A stretch of 64,000 nucleotides of DNA. Origin: Flagellimonas taeanensis (GTDB taxonomy: Bacteria; Bacteroidota; Bacteroidia; Flavobacteriales; Flavobacteriaceae). Positions 51,325-60,139 of the stretch are shown here, in pieces. The notes under the pieces are model-generated. The model ran no database searches and was not told the DNA's origin. It saw only the letters and a program-made list of their open reading frames with translations. The stretch covers positions 124,001 to 188,000 of the forward strand of contig NZ_QXFO01000028.1 in NCBI RefSeq assembly GCF_003584105.1, written 5' to 3'. Every line of letters begins with the position of its first letter. The first letter of the stretch is position 1. The position numbers and the translations under genes were made by a program.

Positions 51325-53727
51325 TTAGAATTTAAAGTTGTAGGTCAATGAGGGTACAATGCCAAAAATAGCTGTCCGGGTAGCTTGGTTGGCGCCGGTC
51401 TCCAGATTTTGACCGAAGGAAATTGAAGCCGCATTTTTTCGGTTGTAGAGGTTATAGATGCTAAGCACCCATTCTCCTTTAAAACGTTTGTTCTGATATT
51501 TCCGAGGTTTGTAGTTCACGGAAACGTCCATCCGGTGATAGGCAGGCAAACGGTCTGAATTTCTTGGCGCATAGGTGGCTATGGACAGGTCTTCGTATAC
51601 ATATTGCCCATTCGGATAGGTTACCGGCCTTCCTGTTTGAAAAACCAAATTGGTCCCAAAACTCCATTGATCATTCAGTTGATAAGCACCAGAAATGGAA
51701 ATATCGTGGGTCCTGTCAAAAGCGGAATTGTACCAGTCGCCATCATTGATGCCCGGACCACCGGCGGTTCCTCCCAAGGTCCTTTGTTCAGACTTGGAAA
51801 GGGTGTAGGCGATCCATCCGGTGAAGTTGCCCTCATTCTTTCGCAACAACAGTTCCAATCCGTAGGCCCTCATTTCGCCGTTCAAAATCTCAGTTTCTAT
51901 GGTATTCTGGCCAATGAGGTCCGACCCGTCTATATAATCGATTCGGTTGTCCACGGTCTTATAATAGGTCTCAACTTCCAAGGAGTATACCTTATCCAAA
52001 AAATTGCGGAAATAGCCCAAGGCATATTGGTTGGACAATTGTGGCTTGATAAAAGGGCCACTGGGTGTCCATACATCCAATGGGGTCACCGATGAAGTGT
52101 TCGATAGCAAGTGGATGTACTGTGCTGTTCGGGAATAACCGGCCTTGATGGACGAATCCTCATTGAGAAGATAGGCCAAGGAAACCCGGGGCTCAAGATT
52201 GCCGAAAGTCTTGATGGTCTCACTTTTGGCATACTCCTTTTCCCCAATGGCCTCACCCCGTTCGTAAATGTCCAACAGGGAATTGTATACCACGGGCTGG
52301 CCGTTCGCGTATTCGGAAATGGGTTGTCCACCCAAGCGAGAAAAGGCACTGTACCGCATACCATACTGTAGGGTCAGGCTGGGGGTCAGTTTATGCTCTG
52401 CATTGATATAGATGCCACTTTCCAATGCCCTTTTCTGGTCCAGTTTCAACGGATTTACGGGAGATGTATCGGCTGTTGGGTTCACTTCCCCTGGATCAAA
52501 ATCGTAATAGATACCATTCGCCCCAAAATCCAGGTTGAAGGCATCGCTCAAATAATATTTGAAATCATATTTAAGGTTGTAATTGGTGATGGAAGAGACC
52601 CATTCAAATTCATCCTGGGCAAATTCCAGATCATAGTCATATCGGCTCCAAATAGCGGAAAGGTTGGAGAACAAACGGTCATTGAAGATATGGTTCCAAC
52701 GGAGGTTGCCCGAAGCATTACCATAACTACTGTCAAAACTGTTCCCCAATTTAAAGGCATCCCGACCAAAATAACCACTCAGAAATAGTTTGTTGTTAGG
52801 ATTGATCGCATAATTGGTCTTGAGGTTCAAATCGTAAAAACTGACACTGTTGTCCTCCCCTGCGGCTTTGAGCAATAGGTCTACATAGGAACGGCGACCG
52901 GCAATCAAAAAGGAGCCTTTTTCGCCAAAAAGGGGTCCCTCGGCCGTCAGCCTGCTGGAGATGACCCCGATACCACCTGTGAGGGCAAAGTTTTTATTGT
53001 TGCCGTCCTTTTGACGGATGTCCAATACTGAGGAGACCCTGCCCCCAAAGCGTGCTGGAATACCTCCTTTGTACAGTTTCACATCCTTGATGGCATCGGC
53101 ATTGAACACCGAAAAGAAACCGAACATGTGCGAAGTGTTGTAAATGATGGCCTCATCGAGCAGTACCAGGTTTTGGTCCTGTGCGCCTCCCCTAACGTGA
53201 AAACCTCCTGTGCCTTCCCCGTTATTGGTGACGCCGGGCAACATCTGCAGGGATTTCAGCACATCCACTTCCCCGAGTACTACGGGCATCTGCTTAACCG
53301 TGCCCATGTTCATCTTCACCACACTCATTTCGGGTTTGCCCAAAAGGGCCCGTTCCGGCTCATCTGCGGTGACGACCACTTCATCCAGTTCGGTGGAGAA
53401 TTCCGAGACTTCCACATCATTTTTCAAGTCCCTATCCAGATTGATCTTCATGTTGACCTCATTGTAGCCCATGTAAGAAATCCTCAGGATATATTCCCCT
53501 GCCGGAGCCGTGATGGAATAAAAACCATATTCATTGGTTATTCCACCGATCGTGGTCCCTCCCAAGAGCACCGAAGCCCCAAAAAGGGTTTCCCCATTGC
53601 TTTTGTCGGTAATGGTCCCGCTTACGGTGTAACTGTCCTGCGCCATGGCCTGTGCACAGCCCAAAAGGAAAAGCAACAACCAAACGGTGCTTTTGGCCGT
53701 CTGGCCCAATTGCGTTCTTCTGTTCAT
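51325..53727 (-). CDS. TonB-dependent receptor with N-terminal carboxypeptidase-regulatory-like domain
   Basis: 800 residues. A signal peptide (to QAMAQ), then a CarboxypepD_reg domain (~31-115: YTVSGTITDKSNGETLFGASVLL), then a plug domain (VLKSLQMLPGVTNNGEGTGGFHVRGGAQDQNLVLLDEAIIYN) and a 22-strand-type barrel ending in NFKF with a terminal Phe. It imports a substrate across the outer membrane with TonB energy. Transcription is probably driven by the ECF promoter at 53768-53800. It forms an operon with DUF4249. Confidence 0.95.
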   Translation of the reverse strand: MNRRTQLGQTAKSTVWLLLFLLGCAQAMAQDSYTVSGTITDKSNGETLFGASVLLGGTTIGGITNEYGFYSITAPAGEYILRISYMGYNEVNMKINLDRDLKNDVEVSEFSTELDEVVVTADEPERALLGKPEMSVVKMNMGTVKQMPVVLGEVDVLKSLQMLPGVTNNGEGTGGFHVRGGAQDQNLVLLDEAIIYNTSHMFGFFSVFNADAIKDVKLYKGGIPARFGGRVSSVLDIRQKDGNNKNFALTGGIGVISSRLTAEGPLFGEKGSFLIAGRRSYVDLLLKAAGEDNSVSFYDLNLKTNYAINPNNKLFLSGYFGRDAFKLGNSFDSSYGNASGNLRWNHIFNDRLFSNLSAIWSRYDYDLEFAQDEFEWVSSITNYNLKYDFKYYLSDAFNLDFGANGIYYDFDPGEVNPTADTSPVNPLKLDQKRALESGIYINAEHKLTPSLTLQYGMRYSAFSRLGGQPISEYANGQPVVYNSLLDIYERGEAIGEKEYAKSETIKTFGNLEPRVSLAYLLNEDSSIKAGYSRTAQYIHLLSNTSSVTPLDVWTPSGPFIKPQLSNQYALGYFRNFLDKVYSLEVETYYKTVDNRIDYIDGSDLIGQNTIETEILNGEMRAYGLELLLRKNEGNFTGWIAYTLSKSEQRTLGGTAGGPGINDGDWYNSAFDRTHDISISGAYQLNDQWSFGTNLVFQTGRPVTYPNGQYVYEDLSIATYAPRNSDRLPAYHRMDVSVNYKPRKYQNKRFKGEWVLSIYNLYNRKNAASISFGQNLETGANQATRTAIFGIVPSLTYNFKF

Positions 53728-53767
53728 TTTTTGAAGTTTTGATGATTGTATTGTTTTATGTTCACCA

Positions 53768-53800
53768 CCATAGACAATTCAAGAAATGAAGGGTTGCACC
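53768..53800 (-). promoter_or_regulatory. Predicted ECF-sigma promoter of the TonB-receptor operon
   Basis: On the minus strand GGTGCAACC (53800-53792), 16 bases, then GTCTATGG (53775-53768). The same motif and exact spacing occur at 53852-53884 and 56074-56106. It lies about 40 bases before the receptor start codon. Confidence 0.7.
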
Positions 53801-53851
53801 CATTTCTTTTTTTTGATCATTTTTAAAGTATTTGATATTTTTTTACGCTCA

Positions 53852-53884
53852 GGTGCAACCTTTTACTTTTGCATTTGTCTTTAG
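53852..53884 (+). promoter_or_regulatory. Predicted autoregulatory ECF-sigma promoter
   Basis: GGTGCAACC (53852-53860), 16 bases, GTCTTTAG (53877-53884). Transcription should start near 53890, so translation must begin downstream of there, supporting the TTG at 53911. Confidence 0.7.
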
Positions 53885-53910
53885 CTCAAACAAGGCATCA
53901 ACCTAAGCCA

Positions 53911-54453
53911 TTGGAAACAGACATCCGTTTTACGCATAGATCCATAGTGGAACAGTGCAAAGCAGGAAATGCCAGCTCGCAATATGAGCTGTATTCCCGC
54001 TATGTGGATGCCATGTACAATGTGGGCCTTCGGTTTTTGGGAAATACTGAAGATGCTGAGGATATAGTGCAGGATAGTTTTGTAGAAGCCTTTAAGAACC
54101 TGGACCACTTTAAGTATGAAAGTAGTTTTGGCGCTTGGCTCAAGCGGATTGTCATCAATAAAAGCATCAACCATCTGAAAGCAAAGCGTATCTCTGTAGT
54201 ACCCATGGAAGCCCACGAGTTTCATTTGGCAGATGAGGAAGAACCTGTAGAGGCCGAGGCAACGGATATTTTGAAAGTGAAAAAGGGCATTGCCCAACTC
54301 CCGGATGGTTACCGGGAGATCATCAATCTGTATTTGATTGAAGGATATGACCACGTGGAGATCGGGGAGATCTTGGGTATTTCTACCAGTACTTCCAAAT
54401 CCCAATACCACAGGGCCAAGAAAAAATTATTGGAAATCATCAATGAACTGTAA
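53911..54453 (+). CDS. ECF-type sigma-70 family RNA polymerase sigma factor
   Basis: 180 residues from TTG 53911. Region 2 is ASSQYELYSRYVDAMYNVGLRFLGNTEDAEDIVQDSFVEAF with SFGAWLKRIVINKSINHLK; region 4 is LPDGYREIINLYLIEGYDHVEIGEILGISTSTSKSQYHRAKKKL. Region 3 is absent, as in all ECF sigmas. A longer frame from 53869 would place the start inside the predicted promoter. The stop abuts the anti-sigma candidate gene by one base. Confidence 0.88.
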   Translation: METDIRFTHRSIVEQCKAGNASSQYELYSRYVDAMYNVGLRFLGNTEDAEDIVQDSFVEAFKNLDHFKYESSFGAWLKRIVINKSINHLKAKRISVVPMEAHEFHLADEEEPVEAEATDILKVKKGIAQLPDGYREIINLYLIEGYDHVEIGEILGISTSTSKSQYHRAKKKLLEIINEL

Positions 54454-54992
54454 TGGACAATTTTGAAAGACATATCAGGCACAATGCAGGTCAATTTGAC
54501 GAGCACAAAGCGGACAGGGCCAAAATGTGGGCCAAGATCGCAGCTGACCTGAAGCAGGAAGAACCCAAAGTGATTTCGCTTTGGAGAAGACCCGTGTTCC
54601 GCATTGCCGCTTCCGTTTTGCTCTTGGTGGGCCTCACTTCATTTATCTGGCTGATGGGATTGGGACAAGGAGCGGACCACAACCAATATGCTTCCGAAGA
54701 ATTGATGGAAATAGACATGTATTACAAAGACCTGGTCTCCTATCAAGTCCAGTTGGTGAAGAACAATCCCAGACTAACCGATGAAGACAAGACAGAATTC
54801 CTGTCATTTATGGACGAGTTGGATGCAGAATACGATGTCCTCAAAAAAGAGATGCAAAAGAACCTAGACAACGAGCAGGTGCTGGAAGCCATTGTGGGCA
54901 ATTACAAAAAACGCATCGAGCTCATTGAGAATTTATTGCGGCAATTGAACGATTCTAAAAAAGTGGATGATGATTATGGGTATACATTGTAA
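54453..54992 (+). CDS. Putative anti-sigma factor, single-pass membrane protein
   Basis: 179 residues. A cytoplasmic N-terminal ~47 residues (FERHIRHNAGQFDEHKADRAKMWAKIAADL) is followed by one transmembrane helix (FRIAASVLLLVGLTSFIWLMGLG) and a helical coiled-coil periplasmic part (DLVSYQVQLVKNNPRLTDEDK, KRIELIENLLRQLND). The position directly after the ECF sigma, with an overlapping ATG, and the topology fit an anti-sigma factor. The classic zinc HxxxCxxC motif is absent. No name is assigned. Confidence 0.7.
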   Translation: MDNFERHIRHNAGQFDEHKADRAKMWAKIAADLKQEEPKVISLWRRPVFRIAASVLLLVGLTSFIWLMGLGQGADHNQYASEELMEIDMYYKDLVSYQVQLVKNNPRLTDEDKTEFLSFMDELDAEYDVLKKEMQKNLDNEQVLEAIVGNYKKRIELIENLLRQLNDSKKVDDDYGYTL

Positions 54993-56061
54993 AAAAGTGC
55001 TGTGGATGGTACTGATGCTGTTTTTGGCGTATGAGGGAAAAGCACAGGAAAAGGTATATAAGACCATTGAGAAGAGTTTTCCGTTGACAGGGTCCGGAGA
55101 GTTTCATTTGGAGAACAAATACGGGAATGTGACCTTGAAGGGATGGGACCAGAACAAGGTCACCGTGACGGTTTTGATCACGGTCAACCATCGCAAGAAG
55201 GAAAATGCCGAAGACCTGTTGCGGCGCATCAACCCCGAGATGAAATCAAGCAACGGCCACGTTTCCATTGTTTCCGAAATATCCAATAAAAATACAGGCT
55301 GGTTTGCCGACTTTTTCAATCGGAACAATCCTATCGATTTTGACCGCAGCCATGTGCAGATCGATTATGAGGTGCATCTCCCCGCAAAGGCAGGGTTAAA
55401 GATCACCAACCGTTTTGGGGATGTGGTCCTGGAAAATTGTAACGGCCCCTTAACTGCTCTGATAGAGCATGGCGATCTATGGATCGGGGAAAATTTGAAC
55501 AAGGCAAACATTGTCTTGAAGTACGGAAAACTTAGGGCAAAAGACCTGAACTATGCCGATTTAGATCTAAAGAACGGCGAACTGGACATGGAAAATTCCA
55601 AGAGTCTGCGCCTGCGCAGTGATGGGACGGATATCAACATCCACTCAGTGGGTTCATTGGAAATCTATTCCAACAAGGACAATATTTCGGTGAACGAGGC
55701 GGGCACTTTGTACGGGAGCATGGAATTCACCACCTTCAAATTGGACCGATTGGCAAAAGAAGTGGATATGAAGATGAAGATTGTGGATTTTCAGGTATAT
55801 GGCATCACCAACCCATCAGCAGAAATATCGATAGAGCAAGAATCTGCGGATATCACGCTGTCGGTCGCTAATTTTTCCCATCGTTTCACAGCTACTTTGG
55901 AGGAAGGGATGGTTCGCTTGCCCAAGTCCTTTGAGAACGTCAATTCGGAAATGTTGGACAAGGGACGTAGGCTTCGAAAGATTGAAGCTACCTATGGATC
56001 GGAGAAAAAAGGAAGTATTAGTATACATGGACAAAAAGGAATTGTAACACTGAACGATTAA
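54967..56061 (+). CDS. DUF4097-like beta-solenoid/adhesin-type exported protein
   Basis: 364 residues. After a signal peptide (ending YEGKAQ) come repeated short strands typical of the DUF4097/DUF2807 putative adhesin fold: FHLENKYGNVTLKGWDQNKVTV, LKITNRFGDVVLENCNGPL and LKYGKLRAKDLNYADLDLKNGEL. It overlaps the anti-sigma gene by 26 bases; ATG 54976 is an alternative start. It ends the sigma operon. It is probably periplasmic or surface-exposed and its role is unknown. Confidence 0.72.
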   Translation: MMIMGIHCKKVLWMVLMLFLAYEGKAQEKVYKTIEKSFPLTGSGEFHLENKYGNVTLKGWDQNKVTVTVLITVNHRKKENAEDLLRRINPEMKSSNGHVSIVSEISNKNTGWFADFFNRNNPIDFDRSHVQIDYEVHLPAKAGLKITNRFGDVVLENCNGPLTALIEHGDLWIGENLNKANIVLKYGKLRAKDLNYADLDLKNGELDMENSKSLRLRSDGTDINIHSVGSLEIYSNKDNISVNEAGTLYGSMEFTTFKLDRLAKEVDMKMKIVDFQVYGITNPSAEISIEQESADITLSVANFSHRFTATLEEGMVRLPKSFENVNSEMLDKGRRLRKIEATYGSEKKGSISIHGQKGIVTLND

Positions 56062-56073
56062 AAAATACTCATT

Positions 56074-56106
56074 GGTGCAACCTTTTTGCAATTACATTGT
56101 CTTTAG
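56074..56106 (+). promoter_or_regulatory. Predicted ECF-sigma promoter of the outer-membrane protein gene
   Basis: GGTGCAACC (56074-56082), 16 bases, GTCTTTAG (56099-56106). It ends 24 bases before the ATG at 56131 and shows the same motif and spacing as the promoters at 53768 and 53852. Confidence 0.7.
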
Positions 56107-56130
56107 AAAAAAAATCAATCAAAAAATCGC

Positions 56131-56802
56131 ATGCACATGATCAATCAAAAAACGACATTGTCCTTATTTTTTCTGTTCTTGGGCTTACTGGCCTTTGCCC
56201 AAGACGATGATGGCGAGTATATCACTTTCAACGACCGCAAAAATGTGGTGCACGGGGTCTATCTGGGCCTCTCCACCTATTTTGGTGAAATTGAGGGAGA
56301 GAACACCTACATCGGAGGGTTGAAAGTGGCCTATGTGGCCAACCGACAGTTTGAGGTCGGTTTCATGGCCAATATTCTCTATTCCGAACAGAACATTTTC
56401 AATCCACGAACTATCAACAATGATGATATAGTTGCCGTATATGGCGGATTGCATTTGGAACCCATTCTTTTTGGAAAGTCAAGGGTGAGTCTATCATTTC
56501 CGCTATTGATCGGTGGTGGTGGCATGGGCTATGTGGACCATGACGCCGTGCGAAGGGATGAAAATGTGGACCTTGACGATGATGATATCGATATCATATT
56601 CGTATTGGAACCAGGTATGAATGTTCTGTTCAATGTGTCCCGATATGTCCAATTGGAAGCAGGGGTGCGCTACAGAATGTCCAGTAAAATTGGCCTCGCA
56701 CAAAGCCCCATAGAGCGGATCAATGGTTTTTCAGGAGGAATCGGGGTGAAATTAGGAGTTTTCAACATGGGGCGTAACCGATATCGAAAACAACTGGACT
56801 GA
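56131..56802 (+). CDS. Outer-membrane beta-barrel protein, hypothetical
   Basis: 223 residues with a signal peptide ending LLAFAQ. Alternating strands include HGVYLGLSTYFGEIEGENTY, FEVGFMANILYSEQNIF, VSLSFPLLIGGGGMGYVDH, VQLEAGVRYRMSS and GGIGVKLGVF, with acidic loops (VDLDDDDIDI). It fits a small outer-membrane barrel. It carries the third copy of the ECF promoter, so it probably belongs to the sigma regulon. ATG 56137 is an alternative start. Confidence 0.72.
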   Translation: MHMINQKTTLSLFFLFLGLLAFAQDDDGEYITFNDRKNVVHGVYLGLSTYFGEIEGENTYIGGLKVAYVANRQFEVGFMANILYSEQNIFNPRTINNDDIVAVYGGLHLEPILFGKSRVSLSFPLLIGGGGMGYVDHDAVRRDENVDLDDDDIDIIFVLEPGMNVLFNVSRYVQLEAGVRYRMSSKIGLAQSPIERINGFSGGIGVKLGVFNMGRNRYRKQLD

Positions 56803-56990
56803 TGGGAAATTTCAATCGCTTCCACCATCCGATCAATACATTACGGGTCTATTCAAAGAACGAACAGGTATTTACCCAGAATGAAAAGAAGGACTGGTCG
56901 GCCATTCCATTTCAATGGGTCTCTATCCCATTTATCAATCGTTAGTATTTCTTTCATACATTTTATTACATCAATCAAAAATCGAACAAA

Positions 56991-57713
56991 ATGAAAACAC
57001 GAATCAGTGCTTTACTGCTCATTGGGCTATTGACCTTTTTTTCTTCCTGTGACTATGACACTATCCATGCCCATGGCGAGGTGACCTCTGTGTACCATGA
57101 CATAGAGGGATATACTAGGTTGAGGATTTCCGATGCATTCCAAGTTTATGTCCATTTTTCCGAGGTTGAGGAAGAAATCCGTATTGCGGCCAATGACAAT
57201 CTACATGAAAAAATTGTGGTCGAAAAAGACGGGGACGAATTGGTCATCCGGTTGAAAAGCCATACTTCAATAAAAGGCAAGGCCGTTATGAACGCGTATA
57301 TTACCACCACAAATCTTTCCGCGTTTCGTCTTGGCGGGGCGTCCAGATTGACCTTGGAAAATGTATGGGATGTGCAGGACGGTAAAATTGGGGTTTCCGG
57401 CGCCTCTGATTTCAAAGGGGAGGTGGTTGCTGACCGATTGGAGGTGGACCTTGATGGGGCTTCGTCCATCGATGTGACCGGAAGCATTTCATTTTTGGAT
57501 GCTGAGCTTTCCGGAAGCAGCGATTTACTGGATTTTGGTCTGGACATTTCCAATTTGGACATTGACCTTTCGGGTGCCAGTACCGCATTTCTCTCCGTGG
57601 AAGAAACCATTAGGGTGAAGGCCTCCGGTGCCAGTACACTGAACTACAAGGGAGATGCCACCATACTGAAAAGTGAGCTGTCCGGGTCTTCCCATATCAC
57701 CAAAAAAGATTGA
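56991..57713 (+). CDS. Head GIN (DUF2807) domain lipoprotein
   Basis: 240 residues. The lipoprotein signal MKTRISALLLIGLLTFFSSC (C20) precedes a beta-solenoid of the DUF2807 type. GAS and SGSS steps repeat about every 20 residues (FRLGGASRLTLENV, IGVSGASDFKG, VDLDGASSIDV, AELSGSSDLL, IDLSGASTAF, VKASGASTLN, SELSGSSHI). It is probably surface-exposed. It lies near the ECF operon but has no matching promoter; 56803-56990 holds no gene. Confidence 0.85.
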   Translation: MKTRISALLLIGLLTFFSSCDYDTIHAHGEVTSVYHDIEGYTRLRISDAFQVYVHFSEVEEEIRIAANDNLHEKIVVEKDGDELVIRLKSHTSIKGKAVMNAYITTTNLSAFRLGGASRLTLENVWDVQDGKIGVSGASDFKGEVVADRLEVDLDGASSIDVTGSISFLDAELSGSSDLLDFGLDISNLDIDLSGASTAFLSVEETIRVKASGASTLNYKGDATILKSELSGSSHITKKD

Positions 57714-57726
57714 ATCGCTGGCCTGG

Positions 57727-58323
57727 TCAGTGTCTCTTCTCCAAGATATTGACCACGTCGTCGAGTTTGAAGTTTTTGGCCTTCAGCAAGATCAGATAGT
57801 GGAACAATAGATCTGCACTTTCGTTCAGGAAAAGGTCGTCGTTGGTGTCCTTGGCCTCAATCACGGTTTCCACGGCTTCCTCCCCTACTTTTTGGGCTAT
57901 TTTGTTGATGCCTTTTCGGAACAATGATGCCACGTAGCTATCTGGATTGTCGGGGTCATTTTTTCGGGATTCAATAATATTTTCCAAGGTTGATAAAAAG
58001 CCGTACCCTTGGGCATTCTCCTCGGCCCAACAGGTATCGGTGCCTTTATGGCAGGTGGGTCCAACGGGATCCACAGTAACCAAAAGGGTGTCGTTATCAC
58101 AATCCACTTTTATATCGACCAGATTCAGGAAATTTCCACTCTCTTCACCCTTGGTCCAAAGCCGTTGTTTGGAACGACTGAAAAAGGTCACTTTTCCCGT
58201 TTTCTGGGTAGTATCGAATGCTTCTTGGTTCATATAGCCCAGCATGAGCACATTCTTGGTCTTCGCATCTTGAATGATGGCAGGTACAAGACCTTCTGGA
58301 TTTTTGGTAAAGTCAATTTTCAT
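57727..58323 (-). CDS. hisIE: Bifunctional phosphoribosyl-AMP cyclohydrolase / phosphoribosyl-ATP pyrophosphatase HisIE
   Basis: 198 residues from ATG 58323 (MKIDFTKNPEGLVPAIIQDA); a longer frame adds 12 unlikely residues. The HisI part has LMLGYMNQEAFDTTQKTGKVTFFSRSKQRLWTKGEESGN, VDCDNDTLLV and CHKGTDTCW. The HisE part has EEAVETVIEAKDTNDD and NESADLLFHYLILL. It carries out steps 2 and 3 of histidine synthesis and is the last gene of the operon. Confidence 0.95.
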   Translation of the reverse strand: MKIDFTKNPEGLVPAIIQDAKTKNVLMLGYMNQEAFDTTQKTGKVTFFSRSKQRLWTKGEESGNFLNLVDIKVDCDNDTLLVTVDPVGPTCHKGTDTCWAEENAQGYGFLSTLENIIESRKNDPDNPDSYVASLFRKGINKIAQKVGEEAVETVIEAKDTNDDLFLNESADLLFHYLILLKAKNFKLDDVVNILEKRH

Positions 58324-58360
58324 ACTATGGTTGTTTTTGAATCTATCATATCTTGACAAC

Positions 58361-58385
58361 TCCTTCGACTGCGCTCAGGATGACA
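58361..58385. repeat. Dispersed hairpin repeat (TCGACTGCGCTC type)
   Basis: TCCT and AGGA flank a TCGACTGCGCTC loop, followed by TGACA. Related to the elements at 27666 and 28032, in the hisIE-hisF gap. Confidence 0.6.
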
Positions 58386-58403
58386 GTTTGATATGACAAT
58401 CAA

Positions 58404-59159
58404 TTATATTCTAACAGGAATCCCTTCCTTTTTCAATTCGTTCTTTAGATCTTGTATTTCAATCTCCTTGAAATGGAACACACTAGCGGCCAAGGCAGCA
58501 TCCGCTTTTCCTTCCACAAAGGTATCGGTAAAATGGGAAATGGTCCCGGCACCCCCTGATGCAATGATGGGAATATTCACCAAATCGGACAATTGCGCCA
58601 ATGCCTCATTGGCAAACCCATTTTTGGTGCCATCGTGGTCCATGGAGGTGAACAAAATCTCTCCAGCTCCCCGCTCCTCCACTTCTTTGGCCCAATCGAA
58701 TAGATTGATTTCGGTTGGAACTTTACCGCCCACCAAATGTACTTTCCAAGTGCCGTCAATCTGTTTGGCATCGATGGCGACCACAATGCATTGCGAACCA
58801 AATTTAGCCACCAATTCGTTGATGAGTTCAGGTCTTTTTACCGCTGATGAGTTGATGGAGACCTTATCGGCGCCATTCTTCAATAAAATGTCCACATCTT
58901 CCACGGAAGAGATGCCGCCACCTACCGTGAACGGAATGTTGATGGTTTCCGCCACATGATAGACCAGTTCTGCCAAAGTCTTACGTTTTTCCTCTGTGGC
59001 CGAAATATCCAAAAAGACGAGTTCGTCCGCCCCTTCTTGGGCATAAATGGCAGCTAGTTCCACAGGATCTCCGGCATCACGAAGGTCCACAAAATTGACA
59101 CCTTTCACGGTGCGTCCGTCTTTGATGTCTAAACAAGGAATAATACGTTTTGTAAGCAT
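58404..59159 (-). CDS. hisF: Imidazole glycerol phosphate synthase cyclase subunit HisF
   Basis: A 251-residue TIM barrel. [65 protein letters not shown] and IIASGGAGT match HisF, with the catalytic Asp in CLDIKDG. It partners HisH (61284) to form imidazole glycerol phosphate. Between it and hisA lie a GIY-YIG gene and a DinB gene. Confidence 0.97.
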   Translation of the reverse strand: MLTKRIIPCLDIKDGRTVKGVNFVDLRDAGDPVELAAIYAQEGADELVFLDISATEEKRKTLAELVYHVAETINIPFTVGGGISSVEDVDILLKNGADKVSINSSAVKRPELINELVAKFGSQCIVVAIDAKQIDGTWKVHLVGGKVPTEINLFDWAKEVEERGAGEILFTSMDHDGTKNGFANEALAQLSDLVNIPIIASGGAGTISHFTDTFVEGKADAALAASVFHFKEIEIQDLKNELKKEGIPVRI

Positions 59160-59222
59160 TTTTCTTTTCTATAATCCAGAGTTATCACAATGGTTTTCCT
59201 ACGTTGACTTTATATGTAATGA

Positions 59223-59248
59223 GATGCCGAAACAAGTTCGGCATGACG
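59223..59248. repeat. Dispersed hairpin repeat (GAAACAAGTTC loop), left flank of the GIY-YIG gene
   Basis: 26 bases: an 8-bp ATGCCGAA / TTCGGCAT stem around ACAAG, followed by GACG. It differs at one base from 59598-59623. Confidence 0.75.
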
Positions 59249-59283
59249 TTTTCTTCGAAAACTATCTTTGAATGTCAATCGTC

Positions 59284-59304
59284 ACCCTGAACTTGTTTCA
59301 GGGT
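59284..59304. repeat. Dispersed hairpin repeat, inverted, different stem
   Basis: ACCCTGAA / TTCAGGGT stem. On the minus strand the loop GAAACAAGTTC is the same as in the flanking repeats but the stem differs with compensatory changes. It ends seven bases before the GIY-YIG stop. Confidence 0.7.
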
Positions 59305-59310
59305 CTCACT

Positions 59311-59589
59311 TTAGTAATCCAATGTTCGTAATGTTGGATTTTGTTCTTTAATCAAATTAATTTTCCAATCGCGATGCCAGTTCTTCAATTGTTTTTCCCT
59401 TGCAATTGCTTGATCGATATCCGAGAAAACTTCAAAATACACCAAATCTGTCAGATTGTACTTTTTAGTAAACTTTGAACCACTTCCTTCTTGGTGTTCC
59501 ACTACCCTATTGGCTAAATTTGAAGTCACCCCAATATAAAATGTTGTTCTGTACGTATTGGTCATGATGTAAACAAAACTTTGTTCCAT
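59311..59589 (-). CDS. GIY-YIG nuclease family protein
   Basis: 92 residues. FVYIMTNTYRTTFYIGVTSNLANRVVEHQ is a UvrC-like GIY-YIG core (YIM...YIG, Arg in NLANRV), followed by YFEVFSDIDQAIAREKQLKNWHRDWKINLI with the conserved Glu helix. ATG 59589 is the true start; ten further codons upstream would read through the flanking hairpin repeat. The gene is boxed between copies of that repeat and interrupts the his operon. It is probably a small DNA nuclease of unknown target. Confidence 0.9.
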   Translation of the reverse strand: MEQSFVYIMTNTYRTTFYIGVTSNLANRVVEHQEGSGSKFTKKYNLTDLVYFEVFSDIDQAIAREKQLKNWHRDWKINLIKEQNPTLRTLDY

Positions 59590-59597
59590 TCCTATGC

Positions 59598-59623
59598 GAT
59601 GCCGAAACAAGCTCGGCATGACG
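59598..59623. repeat. Dispersed hairpin repeat (GAAACAAGCTC loop), right flank of the GIY-YIG gene
   Basis: 26 bases, 25 identical to 59223-59248 and in the same orientation. It ends directly at the stop codon of the DinB gene. Confidence 0.75.
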
Positions 59624-60139
59624 TTATTGGTTCTTCACATTCAAATCCACCCCATCATAAAAGCCCAAATCGGTGTTTTCCAACAGTTTGGTCCAAAGGG
59701 CAATCTGCCCCGTGTGGTAGGACAGGTGTTCCGTCACATGGATGATGTTTCCCACCCCGGAAAAATTAAATCCCTGTACGGAACGTTTCCGGAGCAATTC
59801 CTGTAATGGAGCCTCATAAAAAGTCCTTTTCGCCTCTTCCACGGTCTCACTGAGTTTTTTGAACAATTCCTCTTTAGTATATCCGGAGGCGGTGGAAAAT
59901 TCTTCATCCCGCTTGCGGTTGTCCTCTTCATTTTTGATGGAAGCTATCCCGTATTGGGTAATATTGCCACATAAATGCAGTATCAAATTTCCAATGCTGT
60001 TGCTGGACTCGTTCGGTTTTTTCCAAATTTTGTCCTCGGGCAATTTATCGAGACAGATTTTGATCATGCGAAGGCTTTCGTTCATACGGTACCCCGCATT
60101 CCAAACCAATTCTTCCCGAAGTTGTTGTTCTTTATCCAT
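59624..60139 (-). CDS. DinB-family protein
   Basis: 171 residues from ATG 60139 (an upstream TTG would add two). The four-helix DinB metal His residues are recognisable in NLILHLCGN and [13 protein letters not shown]. Families include bacillithiol transferases and other thiol-linked enzymes; the substrate here is unknown. The ATG overlaps the end of hisA by eight bases, so it is co-translated with a histidine gene without an evident role in that pathway. Confidence 0.82.
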   Translation of the reverse strand: MDKEQQLREELVWNAGYRMNESLRMIKICLDKLPEDKIWKKPNESSNSIGNLILHLCGNITQYGIASIKNEEDNRKRDEEFSTASGYTKEELFKKLSETVEEAKRTFYEAPLQELLRKRSVQGFNFSGVGNIIHVTEHLSYHTGQIALWTKLLENTDLGFYDGVDLNVKNQ

